Positions 1-6,885 of a stretch of DNA of 9,199 bases are shown piece after piece. The stretch's first letter is position 1. Every line of letters begins with the position of its first letter. The DNA is from Pseudomonadota bacterium (GTDB lineage: Bacteria; Pseudomonadota; Gammaproteobacteria; Xanthomonadales; Rhodanobacteraceae), in NCBI GenBank assembly GCA_018241165.1, contig JAFEEK010000121.1, positions 1 through 9,199 of the forward strand, given 5' to 3'. Position numbers and translations under genes: made by a program. Under the pieces are notes generated by a model, which was not told the DNA's origin, searched no databases, and was given only the letters and a program-made list of their open reading frames with translations.

Positions 1-3000
1 CAGCCGATCGAACCACAGATAGATCACCGGCGTGGTGAACAGCGTGAGCATCTGCGAGACGATCATGCCGCCGACGATGGTCACGCCCAGCGGATGGCGC
101 AGTTCCGAACCCACGCCCGTGCCGAGCATCAGCGGCAGCGCGCCGAACAGCGCGGCGAGCGTGGTCATCAGGATCGGGCGGAAGCGCAGCAGGCAGGCCT
201 GGTAGATCGCCTCGCGCGGCGCTTTGCCTTCATTGCGTTCGGCGTCGAGGGCGAAGTCGACCATCATGATCGCGTTCTTCTTGACGATGCCGATCAACAG
301 GATGATGCCGATGATCGCGACGATGGACAGATCCTCGCCAGCGATCATCAGCGCGAGCAGTGCGCCGACGCCGGCCGAAGGCAACGTCGAAAGAATCGTG
401 ATCGGGTGGATATAGCTTTCGTACAGCACGCCGAGCACGATGTACATCGCCGCGATCGCAGCGAGAATCAGCAGTATCTCGTTCGTGAGCGAAGCCTGGA
501 ACGCCGCCGCCGCACCCTGGAATGCCGTGGTGATGCTGGCCGGCATGCCGAGGTCTTTTTCCGTCGCGCGAATGGCATCCACCGCCGCGCCGAGCGACGC
601 GCCCGGCGCAAGATTGAACGACACCGTCGTCGCGGGAAACTGGCCCAGGTGATCGATCAACAGCGGCGCGCTGCGTTCGCTGACCTTGACCACCGCACTG
701 AGGGGAACGAGGCCATTCGCGGCCGGCGCCTGATTCGTCGTGACGGTGGCGCTGCTCGCGCCCTGCGGCGCACCGCCAGTGGACGATTGCGCGCCGCCCG
801 GCGAATTGACCGAACCTTGCGGCGCTTGCGACACATTGTTGGCATTGCTCAATCCGGGCAGATAGATGCCCGCAAGCGCCTGCGGCCCTTGCTTGAATTC
901 GGGCAGCAGGTCCAGCACCACGCGATACTGGTTCGCCTCGGTGAAGATCGTCGAGATCAGGCGCTGGCCGAACGCGTCGTACAACAGATTGTCGATCGCG
1001 GCGGCGGTAATCCCCAAACGTCCCGCGCTGTCGCGATCGATTTCCAGATACGCCTGCAAGCCGCGCGCCTGCAGGTCGCTGGCGACATCGGCGAGTTCCG
1101 GCTGCTGGTTCAACGCATCGACCAGCTTCGGCACCCAGGTTTCCAGTTGCTTCAAGCCGGTGGATTCGAGCGTGAACTGGTACTGGGTGCGGCTGACGCG
1201 ATCCTCGATGGTCAAATCCTGCACCGGCTGCATGTACAGGTTGATGCCGGGCAGTTTTGCGGCGGCGGCATTGATGCGGCGGATCACGGTCTGCGCGTCG
1301 TCGCGCGTGCCGTGCGGCTTGAGGTTGATGAGAAATCGCCCGCTGTTGAGCGTGGTGTTGGTGCCATCCACGCCGATGAACGAAGACAACGATGCCACCG
1401 CCGGGTCCTTCAGGATCAGCGCGCCGAGTGCCTGCTGGCGCGTGCTCATCGACGCGAACGACACCGATTGCGGCGCTTCGGAGATGCCCTGGATCACGCC
1501 GGTGTCCTGCACCGGAAAAAATCCTTTCGGGATCACGATGTATAAAAGTACCGTCAGTACCAGGGTGCCGACGGCGACGGCGAGCGTCGCACGCTGGCGA
1601 TCCAGCACCCAGGTCAGCCAGCGTGCGTACAGCGCGATCAGGCGGTCGATGTACTGGTGGCTGCGGCGCGCGAACGCGCTTTCCTCTTCCGGTTTGTAAT
1701 GCTTGAGGATTTTCGCGCACAGCATCGGCACCAGGGTCAGCGACACCACCGCCGAGATCAGGATCGTCACCGCCAGCGTGACCGCAAATTCGCGGAACAG
1801 CCTGCCGACCACATCGCCCATGAACAGCAGCGGGATCAGCACGGCAATCAACGAGATCGTCAGCGAGATGATGGTGAAGCCGATCTGCTTGGAACCTTTC
1901 AGCGCCGCTTCGAGCGGCGAGTCGCCTTCTTCGAGATAGCGCGAGATGTTCTCGATCATGACGATCGCATCGTCCACGACGAAGCCGGTGGAAATCGTCA
2001 GCGCCATCATCGACAGGTTGTCGAGCGAAAATCCGGCCAGGTACATCACCGCGAACGTGCCGACGATGGACAGCGGCACCGAGAAACTCGGAATGATCGT
2101 GGCCGGCAGGTTGCGCAGGAACACGAAGATCACCATGACGACCAGAGCCACGGCGAGCAGCAGTTCGAACTGCACGTCGGCGACCGAAGCGCGCACGGTC
2201 ACGGTGCGATCGGTCAGCGTGCTCACCTGCACGCCGCCGGGCAAGGTCGATGTGAGCGAGGGCAGCAACGCCTTGATGCGATCGACCACCTCGATCACGT
2301 TCGCGCCGGGTTGGCGCTGGATGTTCATGATGATCGCGGGTTTGGTGTCTTTCCACGCCGCGAGGCGATCGTTCTCGGCGCCGTCCGCGATCGTCGCCAC
2401 GTCGCGCAAGCGCACCGGTGCGCCATTGCGATACGCGATGATCAAATCGTTATACGCGGCGGCGGACTTGAGCTGGTCGTTCGCGTCGATCGTGTACGAC
2501 TGCGTCGGGCCATCGAAGCTGCCCTTGGCGCCGTTGACGTTGGCATTGCCGATCGCGCTTCGCAGATCCTCCAGACTCAAACCGTAAGCCGACAGCGCCG
2601 CCGGGTTGGCCTGCACGCGCACGGCCGGGCGCTGCCCGCCGGACAACGTGACGAGACCAACGCCGTCGATCTGCGAAATCTTCTGCGCGAGGCGCGTGTC
2701 GGCCAGATCCTGTACTTGCGTCAACGGCAGCGTCGTCGACATCAGCGCGAGCGTCAGCACCGGCGCGTCGGCCGGATTGACCTTGCTGTAGATCGGCGGC
2801 GTCGGCAGGTCCGCGGGCAGAAACGTGCCGGCACCGTTGATTGCCGCCTGCACTTCCTGCTCGGCGATGTCGAGCGACAAGTCGAGGCTGAACTGCAAGG
2901 TCAGCACCGATGCGCCGGCCGAACTCGTCGAGGACATCTGGTTCAAACCCGGCATCTGGCCGAGCTGGCGCTCCAAGGGCGCGGTGACCGAGGACAGCAT

Positions 3001-3174
3001 CACGTCCGCGCTCGCGCCCGGATACAGCGTGGTGATCTGGATCGTCGGGTAATCGACTTCGGGCAGCGCCGACAGCGGCAGGTAGCGATACGCGAGGATG
3101 CCCACGAGCAGGATCGCCGCCATCAGCAAGCTGGTGGCGACGGGGCGAAGGATGAATAGGCGCGAGGGGTTCAT
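1..3174 (-). CDS. mdtB: MdtB-type RND multidrug efflux permease, C-terminus cut by the window edge
   Basis: Inner-membrane proton/drug antiporter of the RND (HAE1) family, the pump subunit of an MdtABC-like tripartite efflux system. The frame is open without a stop for 1058 codons, from ATG 3174 to the left edge. E. coli MdtB has 1040 residues, and the visible end ([12 protein letters not shown]) matches the region about 15-20 residues before its C-terminus, so only the tail is missing. The start [13 protein letters not shown] is followed by TM1 (about 10-28). Then come [12 protein letters not shown] (35-46), the periplasmic porter domain, and TM2-TM6 from about residue 337. TM4 carries the proton-relay pair D401-D402 in [14 protein letters not shown], and K966 in [10 protein letters not shown] corresponds to AcrB K940. 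[14 protein letters not shown] is also MdtB-like. An AAGGG ribosome site lies 8 nt before ATG. Residues about 777-821 form a Gln/Ser/Gly/Ala-rich insert absent from E. coli MdtB. mdtA lies upstream; an mdtC-like gene is expected beyond the edge (inference). Confidence 0.96.
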   Translation of the reverse strand, partial: MNPSRLFILRPVATSLLMAAILLVGILAYRYLPLSALPEVDYPTIQITTLYPGASADVMLSSVTAPLERQLGQMPGLNQMSSTSSAGASVLTLQFSLDLSLDIAEQEVQAAINGAGTFLPADLPTPPIYSKVNPADAPVLTLALMSTTLPLTQVQDLADTRLAQKISQIDGVGLVTLSGGQRPAVRVQANPAALSAYGLSLEDLRSAIGNANVNGAKGSFDGPTQSYTIDANDQLKSAAAYNDLIIAYRNGAPVRLRDVATIADGAENDRLAAWKDTKPAIIMNIQRQPGANVIEVVDRIKALLPSLTSTLPGGVQVSTLTDRTVTVRASVADVQFELLLAVALVVMVIFVFLRNLPATIIPSFSVPLSIVGTFAVMYLAGFSLDNLSMMALTISTGFVVDDAIVMIENISRYLEEGDSPLEAALKGSKQIGFTIISLTISLIAVLIPLLFMGDVVGRLFREFAVTLAVTILISAVVSLTLVPMLCAKILKHYKPEEESAFARRSHQYIDRLIALYARWLTWVLDRQRATLAVAVGTLVLTVLLYIVIPKGFFPVQDTGVIQGISEAPQSVSFASMSTRQQALGALILKDPAVASLSSFIGVDGTNTTLNSGRFLINLKPHGTRDDAQTVIRRINAAAAKLPGINLYMQPVQDLTIEDRVSRTQYQFTLESTGLKQLETWVPKLVDALNQQPELADVASDLQARGLQAYLEIDRDSAGRLGITAAAIDNLLYDAFGQRLISTIFTEANQYRVVLDLLPEFKQGPQALAGIYLPGLSNANNVSQAPQGSVNSPGGAQSSTGGAPQGASSATVTTNQAPAANGLVPLSAVVKVSERSAPLLIDHLGQFPATTVSFNLAPGASLGAAVDAIRATEKDLGMPASITTAFQGAAAAFQASLTNEILLILAAIAAMYIVLGVLYESYIHPITILSTLPSAGVGALLALMIAGEDLSIVAIIGIILLIGIVKKNAIMMVDFALDAERNEGKAPREAIYQACLLRFRPILMTTLAALFGALPLMLGTGVGSELRHPLGVTIVGGMIVSQMLTLFTTPVIYLWFDRL

Positions 3175-3224
3175 TCAAGCAACCCTTTCGCCCATAAGCT
3201 CACTCGTGGAAGCGCAACCCAACT

Positions 3225-3350
3225 CTTCCCCCTTCCGCAGGAAGGGGGATTGAGGGGGATGATCTTTTCGAACATCCCCCCGATGCTGCGCATCGACCCC
3301 CTTCGTGCCGAAGGGGGTGCGCTGCATCGCTCCCTCACAAGGGGAGAGGG
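3225..3350. repeat. Tandem hairpin (REP-like) element in the mdtA-mdtB gap
   Basis: The 200-bp gap between mdtA and mdtB holds no convincing gene but a run of perfect inverted repeats. The first is 3228-3236/3240-3248 (CCCCCTTCC/GGAAGGGGG, loop 3). The second is 3254-3261/3273-3280 (GGGGGATG/CATCCCCC, loop 11). The third is 3281-3286/3290-3295 (CGATGC/GCATCG, loop TGC). The fourth is 3296-3305/3309-3318 (ACCCCCTTCG/CGAAGGGGGT, loop TGC). A weaker fifth is 3330-3334/3342-3346 (CTCCC/GGGAG). The second, third and fourth abut without a spare base. AGGGGGAT also repeats directly at 3243 and 3253. The composition looks like the dispersed CCCCTT/AAGGGG repeats I associate with Xanthomonadaceae chromosomes; copy number elsewhere cannot be checked here. 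It could also act as an RNA structure that stabilises or attenuates the mdtAB message. Confidence 0.8.
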
Positions 3351-3374
3351 GCTTGGAACTGGATCGCCGCTGCG

Positions 3375-4592
3375 TCACTTCGATTTCCCGCGCCACTGTC
3401 CTTTCGCGTCCGCCGGCTTGGCCGGCGGCGGCGCCTCGCCCGGCAATTCGACGCGGCTGCCATCGCGCAGATTATCCGCGCCGTCGGTGACGACGATGTC
3501 GCCGGGCTTCAGACCATCGGTCACGGCAATGTCCTGGCCCTGGCTCGCACCGGTTTTCACCGGTTGCTGCTTGACCGTGCGATCGGCACCGACCACGAAC
3601 ACATACATGCCGTCGGCACCGCGTTGCAGTGCCGCAGTGGGAACGATCGTCGCACCGGTCAGCGTGGTCAGGTGCACGCGCACGTTGACGAACTGGTTCG
3701 GGAACAGGCTTTCGTCCGCATTGGCGAATTCGGCCTTGGCCTTGACTGTCCCGGTCGACGTGTCGATCTGGTTGTCCAGGCTCGCGAGCGAGCCGCTGGC
3801 CAGTTCCGTGGTCTTGTCGCGGCTGAGCGCGTCCACTTTCAGACTTGCGTCATTCATGTGCTTGAGCAATTCCGGCAGGTTGTCTTCCGGAATCGTGAAC
3901 AGCACGTCGATGGGCTTGAGTTGGGTGATGGTGACCAGCGTGTCGCTGGTCGTGATCGTGTTGCCGGCGTCGACCACACGCAAACCGGCGCGACCATCGA
4001 GCGGCGCCACGATGCGCGCGTAACCCAGATTGAGTTTCGCGGTGTCGATCTGGCCCTGGTCCGACTTGATCGTGCCCTCGTATTGCGCGACCAGCGCCTT
4101 TTGCGTCGCCAGCGTCTGCTCGGGAATCAATCCCTGCGGCGCGACATCCTGGTAACGCTTCAGGTCCGCGCGCGCATTGGCAAGCAGCGCCTCGTCGCGC
4201 GCCAGCGCGCCTTGCGCCTGCAGCAACGCGGCCTGGAACGGTCGCGGATCGACCTGGGCCAATACGTCGCCCTGTTTCACGTCCTGGCCTTCCTTGAAAT
4301 TCACGCTCTGCAGCAGCCCGTTGACCTGACTGCGCACCGCGACCGTGCGCAACGGCGTGACCGTGCCGAGCGCATCCAGGTCGATGCCGATGTCGCCGGT
4401 TCTTGCCGTCGCCGTGCCGACCGGCATTGCCATGCCGCCGGCACCCATGGCGCTGCGGCCGCCAAAGCGGAATCCGGCCGGCACGCTGGTGCGATGCGCG
4501 AGCCAGTAGCCGCCGAACGCGACGATGGCAATGACGGCCAGGATGATCAGCAACGCGCGGTTGCGCACGAAAAACGGTTTGCGATTTTCCAT
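3375..4592 (-). CDS. mdtA: MdtA-type RND efflux periplasmic adaptor (membrane fusion protein)
   Basis: Periplasmic adaptor that joins the RND permease to an outer-membrane TolC-like channel. The 405-residue product has a single N-terminal membrane anchor (about 13-32, a long Leu/Ile/Val/Ala stretch) and a Gly/Met-rich linker (40-60). A split lipoyl domain follows (about 83-115 and 187-222, with VNGLLQSVNFKEGQDVKQGD and RIVAPLDGRAGLRVVDAGN). The coiled-coil hairpin between its halves (about 116-186) is Ala/Gln-rich. The beta-barrel (about 225-305) contains SLDNQIDTSTGTVKAKA and FPNQFVNVRV, and the membrane-proximal domain (310-385) contains IVPTAALQRG. These segments match E. coli MdtA closely from memory. 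A Pro/Ala/Lys tail ends the protein. I chose ATG 4592 (MENRKPFF) over GTG 4631 because a TATAGT -10 candidate at 4637-4642 would place the transcript start near 4630; neither start has a strong ribosome site. Spacing to mdtB is 200 bp, filled by hairpin repeats. Confidence 0.95.
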   Translation of the reverse strand: MENRKPFFVRNRALLIILAVIAIVAFGGYWLAHRTSVPAGFRFGGRSAMGAGGMAMPVGTATARTGDIGIDLDALGTVTPLRTVAVRSQVNGLLQSVNFKEGQDVKQGDVLAQVDPRPFQAALLQAQGALARDEALLANARADLKRYQDVAPQGLIPEQTLATQKALVAQYEGTIKSDQGQIDTAKLNLGYARIVAPLDGRAGLRVVDAGNTITTSDTLVTITQLKPIDVLFTIPEDNLPELLKHMNDASLKVDALSRDKTTELASGSLASLDNQIDTSTGTVKAKAEFANADESLFPNQFVNVRVHLTTLTGATIVPTAALQRGADGMYVFVVGADRTVKQQPVKTGASQGQDIAVTDGLKPGDIVVTDGADNLRDGSRVELPGEAPPPAKPADAKGQWRGKSK

Positions 4593-4636
4593 GTCGATGG
4601 CGTGAACACGCGCCGCACGGGGCGCAGACACCAGCG

Positions 4637-4664
4637 ACTATAGCGTAGTCGGCCCGCGTCGAAA
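4637..4664 (-). promoter_or_regulatory. Candidate sigma70 promoter for mdtAB
   Basis: Read on the minus strand, TATAGT (4642-4637, 5 of 6 matches to TATAAT) is preceded after 16 nt by a weak TTTCGA (4664-4659, 3 of 6 matches to TTGACA). Transcription would begin near 4630, about 38 nt before the MdtA ATG at 4592. The -10 also lies in a small inverted repeat, GACTA/TAGTC (4636-4640 and 4646-4650). This is inference from sequence matching only. Confidence 0.4.
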
Positions 4665-4739
4665 GTAAGCGGTTGTAAAGCGCCGCGAGCGATCCGAGAC
4701 TATTCCCCCTTTGCACATATGAACCCGCCGATGCCTGTC

Positions 4740-4771
4740 GCAGCACATACAATGCACACCCAATGTGCTGC
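4740..4771. promoter_or_regulatory. Operator-like perfect 9-bp inverted repeat before the outer-membrane protein gene
   Basis: GCAGCACAT (4740-4748) and its exact complement ATGTGCTGC (4763-4771) are separated by 14 nt. The repeat ends one base before the AAGGA ribosome site (4772-4776) of the gene starting at 4784. A -10-like TACAAT (4748-4753, 5 of 6 matches) lies between the arms, but there is no good -35 at 17 nt. A further GCACAT half-site occurs at 4713-4718, 30 bp from the GCACAT at 4743-4748. The placement over a possible -10 and transcription start would suit a repressor site; a 5' untranslated hairpin is the alternative. The rest of 4593-4783 shows no other feature apart from the mdtA promoter candidate. 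Confidence 0.5.
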
Positions 4772-4783
4772 AAGGATCGACTC

Positions 4784-5695
4784 ATGCCGTTACGCCGCCT
4801 CACCGCCGTTTTCGCTCTTTGCGTGCCGCTGCACCTGTGGGCCTGCGCCTGCGGTTGCGGCGTGTTCGAGGTCGGCGGTTCCGACATGTTGCCGCAAGGC
4901 GCCGGCACGCAACTGTTCTATCAGTTCAGCTATCTGGACCAGACCGACAATTGGTCGGGCACTTCAAGCGCTCCGGCCGCCGCCAACGACGACCAGCACA
5001 TCCGCACGCTGTACCAGAGCGTCGGCCTGCGTCACATGTTCAATCGCGCATGGGGACTCTCGATAGACGTTCCGTACGACCAGCGCCATTTCACGACCAT
5101 CGACGACGGCGTGCCGGTCACGCTGAATCACGGTCAGATCGGCGACATCCGCATCACCGGCATGTACACGGGATTCTCCGGCGACATGTCCAGCGGCGTT
5201 TCATTCGGATTGAAATTGGCCAATGGCGACTGGAAGGTTCCTGGTTTCGACCGCGACACGCAAATCGGCACCGGCAGCACGGATGCGTTGCTCGGCGGCT
5301 ACCATCAGTTCCGCATCGGCGCATTGGGCAGCAATTGGAGCGGCTTCGTGCAGGCAATCGTGGACGCGCCGATCGTCACCCAGGGCGGTTATCGTCCCGG
5401 CACGGAACTCAATGCCGTGTTCGGCGCGTATCCGAACGGTTGGCAGCTCGCGTCCGGTGTTGAACTCACGCCCATGCTGCAGGCGCTGGGCTCGCTGCGC
5501 CGCCACGATGCCGGCAGCAATGCCGACCCTGACAACACCGGCTATGCGCGGCTGCTGGCGGCGCCGGGACTGGAACTGCGCGTCAAGCGCCTGCGCGTAT
5601 TCGCCGACATCGAAGCGCCGCTGTGGCAGAACGTGCGCGGCAACCAGCTCATCGCGCCGTGGCAGGCGAAACTGACGATCAGCCTGCGCCTGTAG
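4784..5695 (+). CDS. Exported, putative outer-membrane beta-barrel protein of unknown function
   Basis: The product has 303 residues. I do not recognise a named function. The N-terminus looks like a signal peptide: Arg4-Arg5, a hydrophobic core of about 6-19, then LWA just before a cysteine cluster C21-A-C23-G-C25-G. C21 could be a lipobox cysteine (LWAC), although Trp at -2 is unusual. The mature part alternates short amphipathic beta-strands with Gly/Asn/Asp turns, for example QLFYQFSYLDQ (43-53), GLSIDVPYDQRHF (91-103) and DIRITGMYTGFSGD (121-134). It also includes VSFGLKLANGDW (139-150), GTGSTDALLGGYHQF (162-176) and a final strand WQAKLTISLRL. This pattern fits a small outer-membrane barrel, but the last residue is Leu rather than the common Phe. 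The start is ATG 4784 because AAGGA lies 7 nt before it; ATG 4763 has no such site and would add seven residues. The gene diverges from mdtA and converges on the small Cys-protein gene, with 12 nt between stops. Confidence 0.8.
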   Translation: MPLRRLTAVFALCVPLHLWACACGCGVFEVGGSDMLPQGAGTQLFYQFSYLDQTDNWSGTSSAPAAANDDQHIRTLYQSVGLRHMFNRAWGLSIDVPYDQRHFTTIDDGVPVTLNHGQIGDIRITGMYTGFSGDMSSGVSFGLKLANGDWKVPGFDRDTQIGTGSTDALLGGYHQFRIGALGSNWSGFVQAIVDAPIVTQGGYRPGTELNAVFGAYPNGWQLASGVELTPMLQALGSLRRHDAGSNADPDNTGYARLLAAPGLELRVKRLRVFADIEAPLWQNVRGNQLIAPWQAKLTISLRL

Positions 5696-5707
5696 CCGGT
5701 CGCGAAG

Positions 5708-5860
5708 TCAACGCTTGGACTTGCCGGCGGATTTCGATTCGGCCTGCGGCGATTTCGGCGCTTCGGGCTTGTAATCGCCGATCAGCGACTTCGCCGGACA
5801 TACAGAAAATACCGGGCAACGTTTGCAGCCGACGGCGAGTGCAACGGGACACAGCGTCAT
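5708..5860 (-). CDS. Small four-cysteine protein, 50 residues, unknown function
   Basis: The product starts MTLCPVALAVGCKRCPVFSV. Its four cysteines (C4, C12, C15, C21) are spaced C-x7-C-x2-C-x5-C, three of them followed by Pro (CP). A conserved-looking SLIGDYKPE segment (25-33) follows, then a Lys/Ser/Ala/Pro-rich basic tail (34-50). From memory, similar tiny proteins with CP...GCKxCPxxxxCP...IGDY occur as hypothetical proteins in many proteobacteria; I cannot name a function. The four cysteines could bind a metal or an iron-sulphur cluster, or form disulphides (inference). Reality as a gene is supported by a GGGGAG ribosome site 8 nt before ATG, overlapping the end of the peptidase gene, and by a stop-to-start gap of 5 nt that suggests translational coupling. 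It is the last gene of the unit that begins with the response regulator. Confidence 0.8.
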   Translation of the reverse strand: MTLCPVALAVGCKRCPVFSVCPAKSLIGDYKPEAPKSPQAESKSAGKSKR

Positions 5861-5865
5861 GACGA

Positions 5866-6855
5866 TTACTCCCCGGGAAAGATCGCGACGTGGATTTTGC
5901 CGTCCTTGTCGACCCAGCCGCGATACATGCCGTCGGTGTTGAACGGCGTGGCGAATTCACCGTCCGCGCCGAGCACGATCGCGCCGCCGTCGCCGCCGAG
6001 TTTGGGAATTTCCTTGTTGATCACGTATTCGGCGGCTTCTTTCAGCGGCTGGTGCATTTGCGTCACGCGCATGCAGATCTCGTGCGCGGCCACGGTGCGC
6101 AGGTAGTACTCGCCCCAACCGGTGCCGGATACCGCGCAGCCCGCGTTCGCGTAGGTGCCGGCGCCGATGATCGGCGAATCGCCGACGCGGCCGAAGCGCT
6201 TGTCGGTCATGCCGCCGGTGGAAGTGCCGGCGGCGAGGTGTCCGGCCTTGTCCAGCGCGACCGCGCCGACGGTGCCGAAGTGGCCTTCCTTCTCGGCGTC
6301 GGCGTGCTGGCCGGCGGCATCTTTCTTCAGCGCATCCTGCAATTCCTGCCAGCGTTTTTCGGTCCAGAAATACTTCGGATCGACGAGCACGATGCCTTGC
6401 GTCTTCGCGAACTCCTCCGCGCCATCGCCGAACATCAGCACATGCGGCGAATGCTCCATCACCGCGCGCGCCAGCAGGATGGGATTCTTCACCCTATGCA
6501 CGTTCGCCACGCCGCCCGCGCGCAGCGTATCGCCGTCCATGATCGAGGCGTCGAGTTCGTTCTTGCCATCGTGGTTGAACACCGCGCCCTTGCCGGCGTT
6601 GAAATGCGGGTCGTCCTCGAGCACCGTGATCGCGGCGGTCACCGCATCCAGCGCCGGCTTGCCGGCCTTCAGTTGCGCGTAACCACGTTCGAGCGCAGTC
6701 GCAAGCGCTGCGCGCACGGCCTTTTGCGTAGCCGGATCCATTTCCTTCTTGATCACGCCGGCGCCGCCGTGAATGACGAGAACGGGCGCGGCAGCATGGC
6801 TCATGGCACAAACGCCGAAGACGCACAGGACGATGGCGGCGAATTTGTGAAGCAT
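5866..6855 (-). CDS. iaaA: Periplasmic isoaspartyl peptidase / type III L-asparaginase (Ntn-hydrolase)
   Basis: Hydrolyses beta-aspartyl (isoaspartyl) dipeptides and usually L-asparagine. The family is made as a precursor that cuts itself before a threonine nucleophile, giving alpha and beta chains. The product has 329 residues. The catalytic Thr is T195 in GHFGTVGAVALD, with cleavage between G194 and T195. Active-site residues known from E. coli IaaA (T197, R207, D210, T230, G231) have counterparts T213, R223, D226, T245 and G246 in STGGMTDKRFGRVGDSP and GTGWGEYY. PVLVIHGGAG (24-33), FNAGKGAVF (85-93) and FNTDGMYRG (305-313) are also family signatures. Residues 1-22 form a signal peptide (hydrophobic core, then SHAAA), so it should act in the periplasm. 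GGAGG lies 8 nt before ATG 6855. It follows the kinase gene by 30 nt and precedes the Cys-protein gene by 5 nt, so it is probably co-transcribed with both. Confidence 0.95.
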   Translation of the reverse strand: MLHKFAAIVLCVFGVCAMSHAAAPVLVIHGGAGVIKKEMDPATQKAVRAALATALERGYAQLKAGKPALDAVTAAITVLEDDPHFNAGKGAVFNHDGKNELDASIMDGDTLRAGGVANVHRVKNPILLARAVMEHSPHVLMFGDGAEEFAKTQGIVLVDPKYFWTEKRWQELQDALKKDAAGQHADAEKEGHFGTVGAVALDKAGHLAAGTSTGGMTDKRFGRVGDSPIIGAGTYANAGCAVSGTGWGEYYLRTVAAHEICMRVTQMHQPLKEAAEYVINKEIPKLGGDGGAIVLGADGEFATPFNTDGMYRGWVDKDGKIHVAIFPGE

Positions 6856-6885
6856 TGGTGCGACCTCCGCGGTGACATGCGCCGA

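Noticed and set aside
94..3159. Long plus-strand open frames (94-1545 and 1657-3159) opposite mdtB
   Set aside because: They are rich in Arg, His, Gln and Asp with no recognisable domain, the usual by-product of GC-rich codon bias on the antisense strand. The minus-strand frame matches MdtB throughout.
230..3178. Minus-strand open frames 230-2356 and 2450-3178, and a possible frameshift between them
   Set aside because: These are out-of-frame readings. The true mdtB frame is uninterrupted from 3174 to position 1 and simply lacks a stop inside the window.
3225..3350. CRISPR array or insertion-sequence remnant
   Set aside because: The repeats are inverted and of different lengths without regular spacers, and there is no transposase sequence or target duplication visible.
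3175..3396. 73-codon minus-strand frame filling the mdtA-mdtB gap and ending one base before the mdtB ATG
   Set aside because: Its sequence consists mainly of the hairpin repeat, it begins inside mdtA out of frame, and it has no domain-like features.
4593..4631. GTG 4631 as the start of MdtA
   Set aside because: It would lie at the predicted transcription start, lacks a ribosome site, and adds 13 residues before the membrane anchor with no counterpart known to me. It remains an alternative.
3564..4643. Plus-strand 359-codon frame opposite mdtA
   Set aside because: Arg/Gln/Val-rich antisense shadow; the opposite strand encodes a complete adaptor protein.
5696..5707. Bidirectional terminator between the convergent barrel and Cys-protein genes
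   Set aside because: Only 12 nt separate the stops and I see no stem with a T tract in or around the gap.
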